Source: Candidatus Thermoflexus japonica (lineage in GTDB: Bacteria > Chloroflexota > Anaerolineae > Thermoflexales > Thermoflexaceae). Taken from it: DNA of 40,124 bases. Of the stretch, positions 32,268 through 40,124 are shown one piece after another. The notes under the pieces were generated by a model that saw only the letters and a program-made list of their open reading frames with translations, was not told the origin of the DNA and searched no databases. The position numbers and the translations under genes are program-made. The stretch is from assembly GCA_002898735.1 (NCBI GenBank), contig BEHY01000021.1:1-40124 (forward strand), given 5' to 3'. Positions within the stretch are counted from its first letter, which is position 1. Each line of letters begins with the position of its first letter.

Positions 32268-33010
32268 CTTTGCCCCTCCCGATTCGAGAGCACCATTCGC
32301 CCCAGATAGAGTTCCTGGAGTCGGGGATCCTCTATAACCTCTCGGGCCGGCCCTTCGAAGGAGAGATGCCCCATATCCAGCACATACCCCCGATCAGCGT
32401 AGACCAGGCCTTTACGCACATTCTGCTCGACGATAAGGACGGTGATCCCCAGGGTTTTCAATCGGGAGATCGCCTCGAAGATCCGATCGACCACCAGGGG
32501 AGCAAGGCCCAGGCTGGGCTCGTCCAGCATCATGACACGAGGATGGATCATCAGACCGCGTGCGATGGCCACCATCTGTTGCTCGCCGCCGGATAGAGTC
32601 CCAGCCCTGTGGTTCAGATGCCGGCGGACTTCCGGGAAAATCTCCAGCACCTCATCTATCCGGCGGGATACTTGGCGCTGGTCCCGCTCGATATAGCCAC
32701 CCATTAGCAGATTCTCGCGAACAGTCATATCTGGAAAGAGGCTGCGATCCTGAGGTACCAGGCAAATGCCATGGGCCAGAATCTGGTCCGGCCGCAATCC
32801 AGAGATCACCTTTCCCTCCAGAAGTACCCTTCCTGAGCGAGGGCGAAGCAGTCCAGCGATCACACGAAGCAGGGTCGATTTGCCTGCCCCATTTGGGCCG
32901 ATCAGACAATGAATGAGACCGGCTTCGAAGCGAATGGAGACCCGGTTCAGAATATCCGGACCCATCCCATACCCGGCGGAGATCTCTTCAAGCTCCAGGA
33001 TCGACATCAC
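32264..33010 (-). CDS. livF: LIV-type ABC transporter ATPase LivF
   Basis: ATP-hydrolysing subunit, 248 residues. Walker A IGPNGAGKST, Q-loop CLVPQDRSLFPDMTV, ABC signature LSGGEQQ, Walker B VMMLDEPSLGL, and the switch-region VEQNVRKGL, where LivF has a Q-N pair in place of the H-loop histidine, as usual for the family. The start overlaps the livG stop by four bases. Confidence 0.96.
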   Translation of the reverse strand: MMSILELEEISAGYGMGPDILNRVSIRFEAGLIHCLIGPNGAGKSTLLRVIAGLLRPRSGRVLLEGKVISGLRPDQILAHGICLVPQDRSLFPDMTVRENLLMGGYIERDQRQVSRRIDEVLEIFPEVRRHLNHRAGTLSGGEQQMVAIARGLMIHPRVMMLDEPSLGLAPLVVDRIFEAISRLKTLGITVLIVEQNVRKGLVYADRGYVLDMGHLSFEGPAREVIEDPRLQELYLGRMVLSNREGQR

Positions 33011-33741
33011 GCTGCCCCCAGATAAGCATCGAGCACGCGGGGATCTTGCCGGACGACCTCTGGCGCTCCCTGGCAGATCACTTCCCCGTGAGCCATGACC
33101 ACGACCTGATGACTGAGGTTCATCACCACATCCATGTTGTGTTCGATGATCAGGAAGGTCATGCCTGAACGGTTCAGCTGTAGAATGCGTTCCAGGATCT
33201 CCTCCAGCAATGTGGGGTTGACTCCAGCAGCCGGCTCATCCAGCATAATCAGTTGGGGTTCAGCCATCAGCACGCCGGCCAGCTCCAGCAATTTCTTCTG
33301 TCCGTAGGAAAGCTTCCCCGCTTTCTCACGGGCCATGGCGGCCAGCCCCACGAACTCCAGCAGCGCCATGGCCCGCTCTGCCTCGTGCTGGAGGATACTG
33401 CTCCGGATCAACCCGGCCAGACCTTCTCGAGCGGCATACACAACCACATTCTCCAGGACGGTCAGCTCAGCAAGCTCCCGGGTGATCTGGAACGTCCGTG
33501 CGATGCCCATCCGGGCGATCCGGTGGGGTGGCATGGCGGTAATATCCCGCCCCTGGAAGTAGATCCGACCGGAAGTTGGCCGAAGCAGCCCCGTGATCAG
33601 ATTAAACACGGTGGTCTTTCCGGCACCATTTGGGCCGATCAGCGCCGTGATGCTCCCCTGTTCAACGGCGAAGGAACAGCGGTTCACAGCCCGAAGGCCC
33701 CCAAAATCTTTGGTCAGATCACGAACTTCCAGTAACGCCAT
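33007..33741 (-). CDS. livG: LIV-type ABC transporter ATPase LivG
   Basis: Partner ATPase, 244 residues. Walker A IGPNGAGKTT, Q-loop IARTFQITRELAELTV, signature LSYGQKK (the normal LivG variant of LSGGQ), Walker B LIMLDEPAAGVN, H-loop IIEHNMDVVM. GGAGGG precedes the ATG, 42 bases after the binding-protein stop. Heterodimerises with LivF. Confidence 0.96.
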   Translation of the reverse strand: MALLEVRDLTKDFGGLRAVNRCSFAVEQGSITALIGPNGAGKTTVFNLITGLLRPTSGRIYFQGRDITAMPPHRIARMGIARTFQITRELAELTVLENVVVYAAREGLAGLIRSSILQHEAERAMALLEFVGLAAMAREKAGKLSYGQKKLLELAGVLMAEPQLIMLDEPAAGVNPTLLEEILERILQLNRSGMTFLIIEHNMDVVMNLSHQVVVMAHGEVICQGAPEVVRQDPRVLDAYLGAA

Positions 33742-33783
33742 CGTCGCCCTCCGGATCGCCCCGATCTGAACTTCCCTTCTTGT

Positions 33784-35151
33784 CTACCACCTGGGCCGTG
33801 GCCATAGCAGGTCCACTACGCCCGCAAACTCCCCGATGGGATAAACAAATTTCAACTCACCGTTCTGCCACTGAGTGACCAGATAGTCGCGTCCGATCGG
33901 CAAACCTCGCTCGTCCCAGTAGAAGTCTCCCATAATGGTCTTCACCGGGTTGTCCTTCGTTCGCGAGGCCAGCCAATCCCGGATCGCCTTGTTATCCGTC
34001 GAGCCCACTGCCCGCACAGCCTGCTCGATGCCCTGGCAGACCGCGAAGGGGATGGCCTCATCCTCATCCGGCTCCCGGTTGTATTTCGCCTTAAAGGCCT
34101 GGATGAAATCCTGATTGCTGAAGGGCTCGCCTGCCAGCAGACCCACATAGGGGACCAGCGGATGCCAGGAAGCATGGATGATGATCCCGTTGACCGCATC
34201 CCCCAGCGCCTCCTTGAATTCAATCTGGGTCCCCTGAGCGGTGTAGATCATCTTGGGATTAGCACCCACGGTCTTCAGGGCACGGACCAGCTGGATGATA
34301 TCATCCGGGGAGCCTGAAGCGGCCATGACCAGATCGGGGTTGCTGGCTTTAATCGCATTGGCCAGGGTCAGCCAGTCTGTGAAGCCCTCGGGCCATTTCT
34401 GAGTGAACACCACCTGAATGTTGGCCTGCGCGAGGAATCCAGGTGCCAAATCGATCACCTTATCGGTCCCCGGGATCTGAACTTTGCCGCCCAGCAAACC
34501 CGTGGCGATCGCGTTGCCGTAGAACTCATCCGCATGGACCACCGCAGCGGTCCTGGGGAAATCCTCCGCCGGGATGATCCCCTTATCCCGATAGGCCATG
34601 AGAGCGCGCAGCGGCGCGTTGCCGATGTATTCCACCGCGTTCTGCTGGAAGTAGAAGATATACTTGAACCCTCGCTCCCAGATCCGGAGCGCGCCGCCGG
34701 ATGGGATGGGGTAAACATAACCGGCTTTCTCCGCCACGGCGGAGGCCGCAAAGTTCAAACGACTGGCGAAAGTGCCGAACAGCAAGTCCACCTTCTCCAC
34801 ATTGATGAACCGTTCATACTGGGAGACCGTGACCTCGTTATCGGAGCGGTTGTCTTCCACCAGCAACTCCACCGGCCGCCCGAGCAGGCCACCTTTCTGA
34901 TTGATGAGATCCACGCAGAGTTGATATCCATCTCGATGTTTCGTGCCGGCGATCGCGAGATCACCGGTTAGAGGGACGGAGAGGCCAATGCGAATGGGGC
35001 GAGGCGGCGTGGTCGGCGTCGCTGAGGGAACGGTCGGCGCAGGTGCTGCGGGCGTTGGCGAGGATGGAGCAGCCGTGGGAGTCGCGGTAGCTCCCGCACA
35101 GGCGCTGAGGAGCAGGGCCAGAACGAGAACAACGTAGCGAAACTGTTTCAT
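33784..35151 (-). CDS. LIV-type ABC transporter substrate-binding lipoprotein LivJ/K-like
   Basis: Extracellular binding protein, 455 residues. A lipoprotein signal peptide (FRYVVLVLALLLSAC, lipobox LLSAC) is followed by a ~30-residue Thr/Pro/Ala linker and a Peripla_BP_6 fold: PIRIGLSVPLTGDLAIAGTKHRDGYQLCVDLINQKGGLLG, VELLVEDNRSD, and later GFTDWLTLANAIKASNPDLVMAAS. AAAGGAGGAG precedes the ATG. The 172 bases upstream contain no gene; I could not find a convincing promoter there. In transcription order it follows the aldehyde dehydrogenase. Confidence 0.94.
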   Translation of the reverse strand: MKQFRYVVLVLALLLSACAGATATPTAAPSSPTPAAPAPTVPSATPTTPPRPIRIGLSVPLTGDLAIAGTKHRDGYQLCVDLINQKGGLLGRPVELLVEDNRSDNEVTVSQYERFINVEKVDLLFGTFASRLNFAASAVAEKAGYVYPIPSGGALRIWERGFKYIFYFQQNAVEYIGNAPLRALMAYRDKGIIPAEDFPRTAAVVHADEFYGNAIATGLLGGKVQIPGTDKVIDLAPGFLAQANIQVVFTQKWPEGFTDWLTLANAIKASNPDLVMAASGSPDDIIQLVRALKTVGANPKMIYTAQGTQIEFKEALGDAVNGIIIHASWHPLVPYVGLLAGEPFSNQDFIQAFKAKYNREPDEDEAIPFAVCQGIEQAVRAVGSTDNKAIRDWLASRTKDNPVKTIMGDFYWDERGLPIGRDYLVTQWQNGELKFVYPIGEFAGVVDLLWPRPRW

Positions 35152-35323
35152 GATCTCCTCCTTTCCTGCCTTGGGATTTTGTTTTGGGGGCGCACGGGTG
35201 CCGAAGATGCTCCGCGCGCCCTCAACAAAGCCATTTAAGAAGCTCGCTGTGCAACTCCTGTTTTGAAAGCGGCCTGTGCCGAACCCGTGTGCGCTTACTC
35301 GCGAGGGTCGCTGGAGCGAAGTC

Positions 35324-36817
35324 TTAAAGTCGATTCAGAACCATCAGCTTCAATTCCGTCATTTCCTCGATGGCATAGCGCACACCCTCCCGCCCGAAGC
35401 CGGACAGCTTGACGCCTCCATAAGGCATATGATCCACCCGGAATGTAGGCACATCGTTGACCACCAGGCCGCCAACCTCGATATGCTCGAAGGCCGCCTC
35501 AATTAGCCGGAGGTCGCTGGTGAAAATCCCCGCCTGCAATCCGTAATCGCTGCGGTCAACCGCCCGGATGGCCTCTATGGGATCCGTATAGGGATAGAGG
35601 CCGATCAGCGGTCCGAAGACCTCCTGACAGGAGACCCTCATGTCCTCCCGGATCGAGGTCAGGATGGTGGGCTCCCACAGGTTCCCGATCCGTCGTCCTC
35701 CCGTCAGCACTTTCGCGCCGCCTGCGATGGCCTCCTGGATCCACGCCTCGATACGCTCAGCGGCCTCCCGATCGATTACAGGACCGACGTCAGTCGTCTC
35801 TTCCAGGGGATCCCCTACCCGGAGAGCGGAAACTCGCTGCAGGAGGCGGTTTACAAAGGTTTCATAGATTTCTTCATGGATGTAGACGCGCTGCACAGAG
35901 ATACAGGATTGACCGGCATAGGTGAACCCGCCCCAGGTTACCCGTTCGGCGGCATAATCCAGATCAGCATCCCGATGGATGATCACCCCGGCGTTTCCCC
36001 CCAGCTCCAGGGTTACCCGCTTGCGCCCAGCCCGGGCCTTCAATCCCCATCCGACCGCTGGGCTGCCCGTGAACGTCAGCATACGAATCCGATCATCACG
36101 CACCATGAGTTCCGCGTCCTGTGTCGTGCAGGGGACCACCGCGAACCCCTCCGGAGGCCAGCCGGCCTCCAGAATGACCTCGCCCAGCTTCAGAGCGCTG
36201 ACGGGCGTCTTGGTGGAAGGGCGAATCAGGATCGGATTGCCGGCCGCCAGGGCTGGGGCGACCTTATGGACCACAAGGTTCAACGGGAAATTGAAAGGCG
36301 TGATTCCCAGAATAGGGCCCAGAGGGACCCGACGCACATAACCCATGCGTCCCTCTGTTCCGGGCACCCAGTCCAGCGGCACGATCTCGCCGTAGATCCG
36401 CTTGGCCTCCTCGGCGGCCACCTTGAAGGTGAAGATCGCTCGGTCGACCTCCACCCGGGCCGTGCGGATTGGCTTTCCGGCTTCCAGGGCGATGGTGCGC
36501 GCGAACTCCTCCCGTCGGGATGCGATCCCGGCACTGATCCGCTCCAGGATCTCTGCCCGTTTCCAGGAGGGCATACGCCGCGTAGCCTCGAAGGCCCGGG
36601 CAGCAGCGGCCATCGCCGTCTCCAGCTCAGAGGGGCCTGCTCGATGCACCACGGCCACCACGGATTCGCTGTATGGACTCCGCACTTCCACCGCATCCCC
36701 GGTGCGGATCCAGCGCCCAGCCACCAGGATTCCGTATTCACCCAGTAGGGGCTCCTCGGATCGGATCCCCTCCGTCACCAGCATTGCGGATCCTCGCAAC
36801 CGCCCCTCATTGCCCAT
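35324..36817 (-). CDS. NAD(P)-dependent aldehyde dehydrogenase
   Basis: Oxidises an aldehyde to its acid, 497 residues, full length. Landmarks: TPFNFPLNLVVHKVAPALAAGNP (cofactor fold), FTGSPAVGWGLKARA, general base in LELGGNAG, nucleophilic cysteine in GQSCISVQRVYIH, and EVFGPLIGLYPY near the end. The SCISVQR form is typical of the lactaldehyde/succinate-semialdehyde/GAPN-like branch, not of betaine aldehyde dehydrogenases. AGGAGG lies six bases before the ATG at 36817. It is 18 bases after the E2 gene, suggesting that an aldehyde made in the pathway is oxidised here. Confidence 0.93.
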   Translation of the reverse strand: MGNEGRLRGSAMLVTEGIRSEEPLLGEYGILVAGRWIRTGDAVEVRSPYSESVVAVVHRAGPSELETAMAAAARAFEATRRMPSWKRAEILERISAGIASRREEFARTIALEAGKPIRTARVEVDRAIFTFKVAAEEAKRIYGEIVPLDWVPGTEGRMGYVRRVPLGPILGITPFNFPLNLVVHKVAPALAAGNPILIRPSTKTPVSALKLGEVILEAGWPPEGFAVVPCTTQDAELMVRDDRIRMLTFTGSPAVGWGLKARAGRKRVTLELGGNAGVIIHRDADLDYAAERVTWGGFTYAGQSCISVQRVYIHEEIYETFVNRLLQRVSALRVGDPLEETTDVGPVIDREAAERIEAWIQEAIAGGAKVLTGGRRIGNLWEPTILTSIREDMRVSCQEVFGPLIGLYPYTDPIEAIRAVDRSDYGLQAGIFTSDLRLIEAAFEHIEVGGLVVNDVPTFRVDHMPYGGVKLSGFGREGVRYAIEEMTELKLMVLNRL

Positions 36818-36835
36818 CCTCGGCCTCCTGCGCAG

Positions 36836-38122
36836 TTAGTGAAGAAGTCCCAGGGGTTCTTCGATCAACTCGGCCAGCGTTGCCAGGAATTGCGCAGCCC
36901 GCGCCCCATCGATTGCCCGGTGATCGCATGCCAGCGTCAGGGTTAGCATCGGCTGAACCGTTGGCTGCCCGTGCGTCGGAACGACTCGCTCTGTAATCCG
37001 TCCCACCGCCAGGATGGCTGCCTGGGGAGGATTGACGACCGGCATAAAGGCGTCTACGCCATACATTCCCAGATTGCTGATCGTGAACGTCCCGCCCTGC
37101 ACATCCTCGGGTCGCAGCCGCCCGGCCCGAGCCCTCTCCACCAGTTCCTGCCGGCGGGCCGCGATCTCCTCCAGGGTGAGCTGGTCTGCGTGATGGATCA
37201 CGGGCACCACCAGGCCCTCCTCCGTCGCCACGGCCAGGCCGATGTGAATCTCCTCATGAACGACAATGGTTCCCTCCTGCCACCATGCGTTGATCCGAGG
37301 ATGCTCCCGCAGGGCAGCGGCGATCAGCTTAATCAGCAGATCGGTGTAAGTCAGCCGGATGGAAAGTCGCTTCTGAATCCGTTCGTGCCATGTGAGCAGG
37401 CGAGCAGCTCGAGCTTCGCGTTGCAGGTAAAAATGGGGCGTTTGGGGCCAGCTGCGGGTCAGGCGCTCCACCATCGTCCGCCACACCGCGGGGAGCGAGG
37501 ATGGGGAGGGTGCCGCCGCCACCTGGGCGGCGTGGAAGGCCAGCACGTCGGCGGCTCGCACCGCCCCTTCCGGGCCGGATCCCTGCACCTGGCGCAGATC
37601 GATACCCAGCTCCTGAGCCAGACGTCGGGCTTTTGGCGAAGCTGGGATACGCCCTGCGGGATGGGAAGGAGAAGCCGGGCGCTGGCGCCCTTCCAGATAG
37701 GCCAGGACATCCTGTTTGCGAATCCATCCCCCCTCTGGGCGGATCTCTCGAAGGTCGATGCCATGCTCCGCGGCCATCCGGGCCGCCACAGGGGTTGCTC
37801 GAATTTCCGGATGGGAAGCCTCCGAAGGGATGGATTCTTCAGTGGCTGGGTACTCTTCTGCCTTAGGAGTCGACTCGTCTGGTGCGACGATCCAGGCGAT
37901 GACCTGGCCCACCGCGGCCTCCTCTCCCTCCTGGATCCGAATCCCGGTAAGGATCCCGGAGGCCGGAGCCTCGATCTCGACCGTCACCTTATCGGTCTCG
38001 ATCTCCATGAGCGGCTCGCCAGCCTGCACCAGCTCCCCCTCTCGCTTCAGCCAGCGCACCAGCCGACCCGTTCGCTGGGCTGCGCCCAGAGCGGGCATGA
38101 TCACTTCGCGCACCGGGGCCAT
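36836..38122 (-). CDS. 2-oxoacid dehydrogenase complex E2 (dihydrolipoamide acyltransferase) with two E3-binding domains
   Basis: Transfers the acyl group from lipoyl to CoA. About 428 residues. One N-terminal lipoyl domain (lysine in IETDKVTVEIEAP), then two peripheral-subunit-binding-like domains in tandem (TPVAARMAAEHGIDLREIRPEGG...DVLAYLEG and SPKARRLAQELGIDLRQVQGSGPEG...DVLAF), then the catalytic domain ending ACDHRAIDGARAAQFLATL with the active-site histidine. Bacterial E2s normally have one such binding domain. The start is uncertain: AGGAGG (38129-38124) is only one base before the ATG at 38122 but ten before a GTG at 38113, and a TTG at 38146 is also open. It works with the E1 beta encoded two genes upstream. 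Pyruvate, acetoin or branched-chain specificity is undecided. Confidence 0.92.
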   Translation of the reverse strand: MAPVREVIMPALGAAQRTGRLVRWLKREGELVQAGEPLMEIETDKVTVEIEAPASGILTGIRIQEGEEAAVGQVIAWIVAPDESTPKAEEYPATEESIPSEASHPEIRATPVAARMAAEHGIDLREIRPEGGWIRKQDVLAYLEGRQRPASPSHPAGRIPASPKARRLAQELGIDLRQVQGSGPEGAVRAADVLAFHAAQVAAAPSPSSLPAVWRTMVERLTRSWPQTPHFYLQREARAARLLTWHERIQKRLSIRLTYTDLLIKLIAAALREHPRINAWWQEGTIVVHEEIHIGLAVATEEGLVVPVIHHADQLTLEEIAARRQELVERARAGRLRPEDVQGGTFTISNLGMYGVDAFMPVVNPPQAAILAVGRITERVVPTHGQPTVQPMLTLTLACDHRAIDGARAAQFLATLAELIEEPLGLLH

Positions 38123-38157
38123 TCCTCCTTTCAGGCCTTTGTGCAATGTTCAGGGAA

Positions 38158-39516
38158 TCAACGCGCCGGTATCCCTTCCCGCCGGGCGCTTTCCACCACC
38201 GCCTGAACCCGGCTCAAAGCTCCCATGTTGTTGAGATTCGACTGGGTCTCTCGAGTGGCTGGAAGAGGACCCGTAGCAGTGTAGTAGCGGGTTCCAGCCA
38301 CAATGGGCTCCTCCGCAGGGAAGCGGGTGATCACCTCACAGCCTTCTTTGGTGACCACCACCATCTCCTCAATGCGAGCCGCCGACCAGCCATCCGAGGC
38401 CGGCCAGAAGGTCTCCAGAGCGATCACCATCCCCTCTTCGATCACCTCCGGATGATCCAGAGAGACCAGACGGCTGAAAATCGGTTTCTCCCAAATTGAT
38501 AGCCCTACGCCGTGGCCATACTGGAGGGCGAACGCTGCCTCTTCATTGGGAAAGCCGAATTCCTCGGCCCGTGGCCAGACCCTCACCACATCCGCCGTGG
38601 TCACGCCGGGTCGAATGAGCTCGATGGCCGCATCCAGGTAGTCCCGGCATCGCTTGTAAGCATCGATCTGGGCCTTGGAGGCGCTTCCAACGAAGAAGGT
38701 GCGGTAATAACAGGTACGGTAGCCGTTATAGCTGTGAAGGATGTCAAAGTAAGCGGGATCGCCTGGCCGCAGGATGCGATCGCTGAAGACGTGGGGGTGG
38801 GGATTACAGCGCTCCCCCGAGATAGCGTTGACGCCTTCCACGTGTTCAGAGCCCAGGTCATAAAGCACTTTAGCGACCAGGCCAACGAGCTCGTTCTCCC
38901 GCACCCCTGGCCGCATGGCCCGATATAGTTCTTCGTAAGCGGCATCGACCATGGCGCAGGCCGTGTTGATCAAGATGATCTCATCCTGCGTCTTGATCTT
39001 TCGGGCTTCCATCAACAACTGCTGCCCATCGACCACCTTTAACCCTTCCTTCTGGAGGGCAAACAGCACCGGAGGCTCCACGATGTCCACCCCCAGAGGC
39101 TCTCGGTGCAGGCCTCGTTCCTCCAGCTCGATTCGAATCTTGCGGGCCACATCCTCTGCCCGCTGGGCCTCTGGGGGCATTGCGCCCCGCAGCGTGGAGA
39201 TCCCTGCTCGTGAGCGCTCGGTTCCCAGCCAGGGGCAATAGAGCTGATGATGGCGGGCTGCCGAGCCGAAATCCCATACGATGGGCTCATCGTTTCGAGG
39301 AAGCAGGCAGAAGCGGGCCACCTTGTCCATTGCCCAGGTGCCGATGTGAGTGGCGCTGATGTAGCGGATATTGGCCATATCAAAGCACAACAATGCGCCC
39401 AGCTCGGACTGCTGAAGCAGGGTTCGGATCCGATGGAGTCGCTCCCGCCTCAGGCGCTCGAAATCTACACGGGCCTCCCAGTCCACACCCATCGTGCCGA
39501 AGGTTTTCAGTCCCAT
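38158..39516 (-). CDS. M24-family (Xaa-Pro peptidase-like) protein with a substituted metal site
   Basis: 452 residues from the ATG at 39516 (AAAAGGAGGG upstream). Creatinase-type N-terminal domain, then a pita-bread domain. First metal aspartate D258 (PAYFDIL), H335 (YGHGVGLSIWEKP), E368 (ALETFW) and E383 (RIEEMVVV) are present, but the second aspartate, normally in SDxTRT, is C269 (RTCYYRT). It may bind one metal or use a different centre. It sits between the E1 beta and E2 genes of a 2-oxoacid dehydrogenase, an odd place for a peptidase; a role as C-N or C-S cleaving hydrolase in the pathway is more likely. DddP-type lyases belong to the same superfamily, but the motifs do not clearly match. 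Confidence 0.85.
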   Translation of the reverse strand: MGLKTFGTMGVDWEARVDFERLRRERLHRIRTLLQQSELGALLCFDMANIRYISATHIGTWAMDKVARFCLLPRNDEPIVWDFGSAARHHQLYCPWLGTERSRAGISTLRGAMPPEAQRAEDVARKIRIELEERGLHREPLGVDIVEPPVLFALQKEGLKVVDGQQLLMEARKIKTQDEIILINTACAMVDAAYEELYRAMRPGVRENELVGLVAKVLYDLGSEHVEGVNAISGERCNPHPHVFSDRILRPGDPAYFDILHSYNGYRTCYYRTFFVGSASKAQIDAYKRCRDYLDAAIELIRPGVTTADVVRVWPRAEEFGFPNEEAAFALQYGHGVGLSIWEKPIFSRLVSLDHPEVIEEGMVIALETFWPASDGWSAARIEEMVVVTKEGCEVITRFPAEEPIVAGTRYYTATGPLPATRETQSNLNNMGALSRVQAVVESARREGIPAR

Positions 39517-39532
39517 GGCGCCCTCCTTTTGT

Positions 39533-40124
39533 TCAGGCTCGGCCGCACAGGGCTTTCGCTGTTTCCACCACTCGCTCCGAAGTGGGCACAGTGAGATCCT
39601 CCAGGGGCGGTGAGAACGGAACAGGGACATCCATCGCTCCCATGCGGACCACTGGTGCGTCCAGATAGTAAAACGCGCCTTCGGTGATCACAGAGGCCAG
39701 CTCGGCCGTCACCCCGTAGCTCTGGTGACCCTCATCGAGGATGATGACCCTTCCTGTTTTCCGCGCAGATTCGATCAGCGTCTCCCGATCCAGGGGAACC
39801 AGCGTCCGGGGGTCGATCACCTCAGCCTCGATGCCCAGCTCTGCCAGCTGTTGAGCTGCCTCCAGCGCGACATGGACCATACGGCCGATAGCTACAATCG
39901 TGAGATCCCGTCCCTCCCGTTTGACGTCCGCCACGCCGAATGGGATCGTGTATTCCTCAGGGGGAACGTATCCGCGCATGCTATACATCGCTTTGTGCTC
40001 AAAGAAGAGGACCGGATTATCATCCCGTATCGCGGTTTTCAACAGGCCCTTGGCATCATAAGGGGTGGAGGGGATCACTACCTTCAGACCAGGGATGTGA
40101 GCAAACCAGGCGTGCAAGCTCTGG
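39533..40124 (-). CDS. 2-oxoacid dehydrogenase E1 component, beta subunit (3' part)
   Basis: The gene runs off the right edge; 196 codons are inside. The sequence QSLHAWFAHIPGLKVVIPST, then PVLFFEHKAMY, IVAIGRMVHVALEAAQQL, EVIDPRTLVPLDRETLIES, and VIILDEGHQSYGVTAELAS is the typical second half of the thiamine-diphosphate E1 beta chain (transketolase C-terminal domain), which with E1 alpha decarboxylates a 2-oxoacid. E1 alpha should lie just beyond the window. The E2 gene follows after the M24 gene. Confidence 0.93.
   Translation of the reverse strand, partial: QSLHAWFAHIPGLKVVIPSTPYDAKGLLKTAIRDDNPVLFFEHKAMYSMRGYVPPEEYTIPFGVADVKREGRDLTIVAIGRMVHVALEAAQQLAELGIEAEVIDPRTLVPLDRETLIESARKTGRVIILDEGHQSYGVTAELASVITEGAFYYLDAPVVRMGAMDVPVPFSPPLEDLTVPTSERVVETAKALCGRA

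Noticed and set aside
33253-33330. LSYGQ in livG as a defective ABC signature
   Set aside because: This variant is normal for LivG-type ATPases.
35152-35323. Promoter for livJ in the gap after the aldehyde dehydrogenase
   Set aside because: I found no hexamer pair with acceptable spacing; transcription from further upstream is as likely.
1-40124. tRNA, rRNA and riboswitch genes
   Set aside because: No cloverleaf with conserved GTTCRANNC and acceptor pairing, no rRNA-like stretch, and no known riboswitch core were seen in the intergenic regions by eye; a covariance-model scan would be decisive.

Overview
The window comes from a GC-rich bacterium. The overall style suggests a thermophilic Chloroflexota (Thermoflexus-like): Ala/Pro/Arg-rich proteins, lipoprotein binding proteins with Thr/Pro linkers, a HepT-like HEPN remnant, and blocks of GC-rich palindromic repeats. 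The assignment is an inference; no rRNA or other taxonomic marker is present. No tRNA, rRNA or CRISPR array was recognised. Apart from one acetoacetyl-CoA synthetase and two broken genes, everything lies on the minus strand.

Layout, left to right. (1) 1-4.9 kb: the 5' end of an unknown gene, a complete tyrosine recombinase whose TTG start overlaps the stop of a soft-metal P-type ATPase with an APC instead of a CPC membrane motif, an IS607-like MerR-HTH/resolvase protein that has lost its catalytic serine, and a class II aldolase. (2) 4.9-5.6 kb: an array of ~156-bp units built almost wholly of nested palindromes, in alternating A and B flavours. (3) 5.6-18.8 kb: carbohydrate genes. These are a GH31 alpha-glucosidase and a LacI-regulated set (lacI, GH65-like glycosidase, lipoprotein sugar-binding protein, two permeases) with operator-like sites on both sides of lacI. 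On the plus strand in this part are acetoacetyl-CoA synthetase, an MFS gene broken by a frameshift plus internal loss, and a HepT-like toxin fragment. A YbjN-like gene closes the region.

(4) 18.9-40.1 kb: about 21 kb of tightly packed minus-strand genes that look like one catabolic island for an unidentified, probably nitrogen-containing, small organic compound. In transcription order: 2-oxoacid dehydrogenase E1 beta (cut by the window end), an M24 pita-bread protein, E2, an aldehyde dehydrogenase, a complete LIV-type ABC importer (livJ-G-F-H-M), an OsmC-like protein, a split EamA exporter, an ACMSD-like amidohydrolase, a cupin, a CrtI/PYROXD2-like flavoenzyme, an alpha/beta hydrolase of the 2,6-dihydroxypseudooxynicotine hydrolase type, a creatinase-like M24 protein without metal ligands, a second cupin, a CoxG-like protein, and the FAD, Mo and 2Fe-2S subunits of a xanthine-dehydrogenase-family hydroxylase. 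A plausible flow is uptake by Liv, hydroxylation by the Mo enzyme, oxidation by the flavoenzyme, C-C or C-N cleavage by the hydrolases, then aldehyde and 2-oxoacid oxidation into central metabolism.

The most striking single observation is in the OsmC-like gene (29852-30337). Its reading frame is interrupted once, by an in-frame UGA exactly where the family has its catalytic cysteine. Twelve bases after that UGA begins a perfect 7-bp stem capped by GGU, matching the spacing and loop rule of bacterial SECIS elements. It is therefore a strong candidate selenoprotein rather than a pseudogene.
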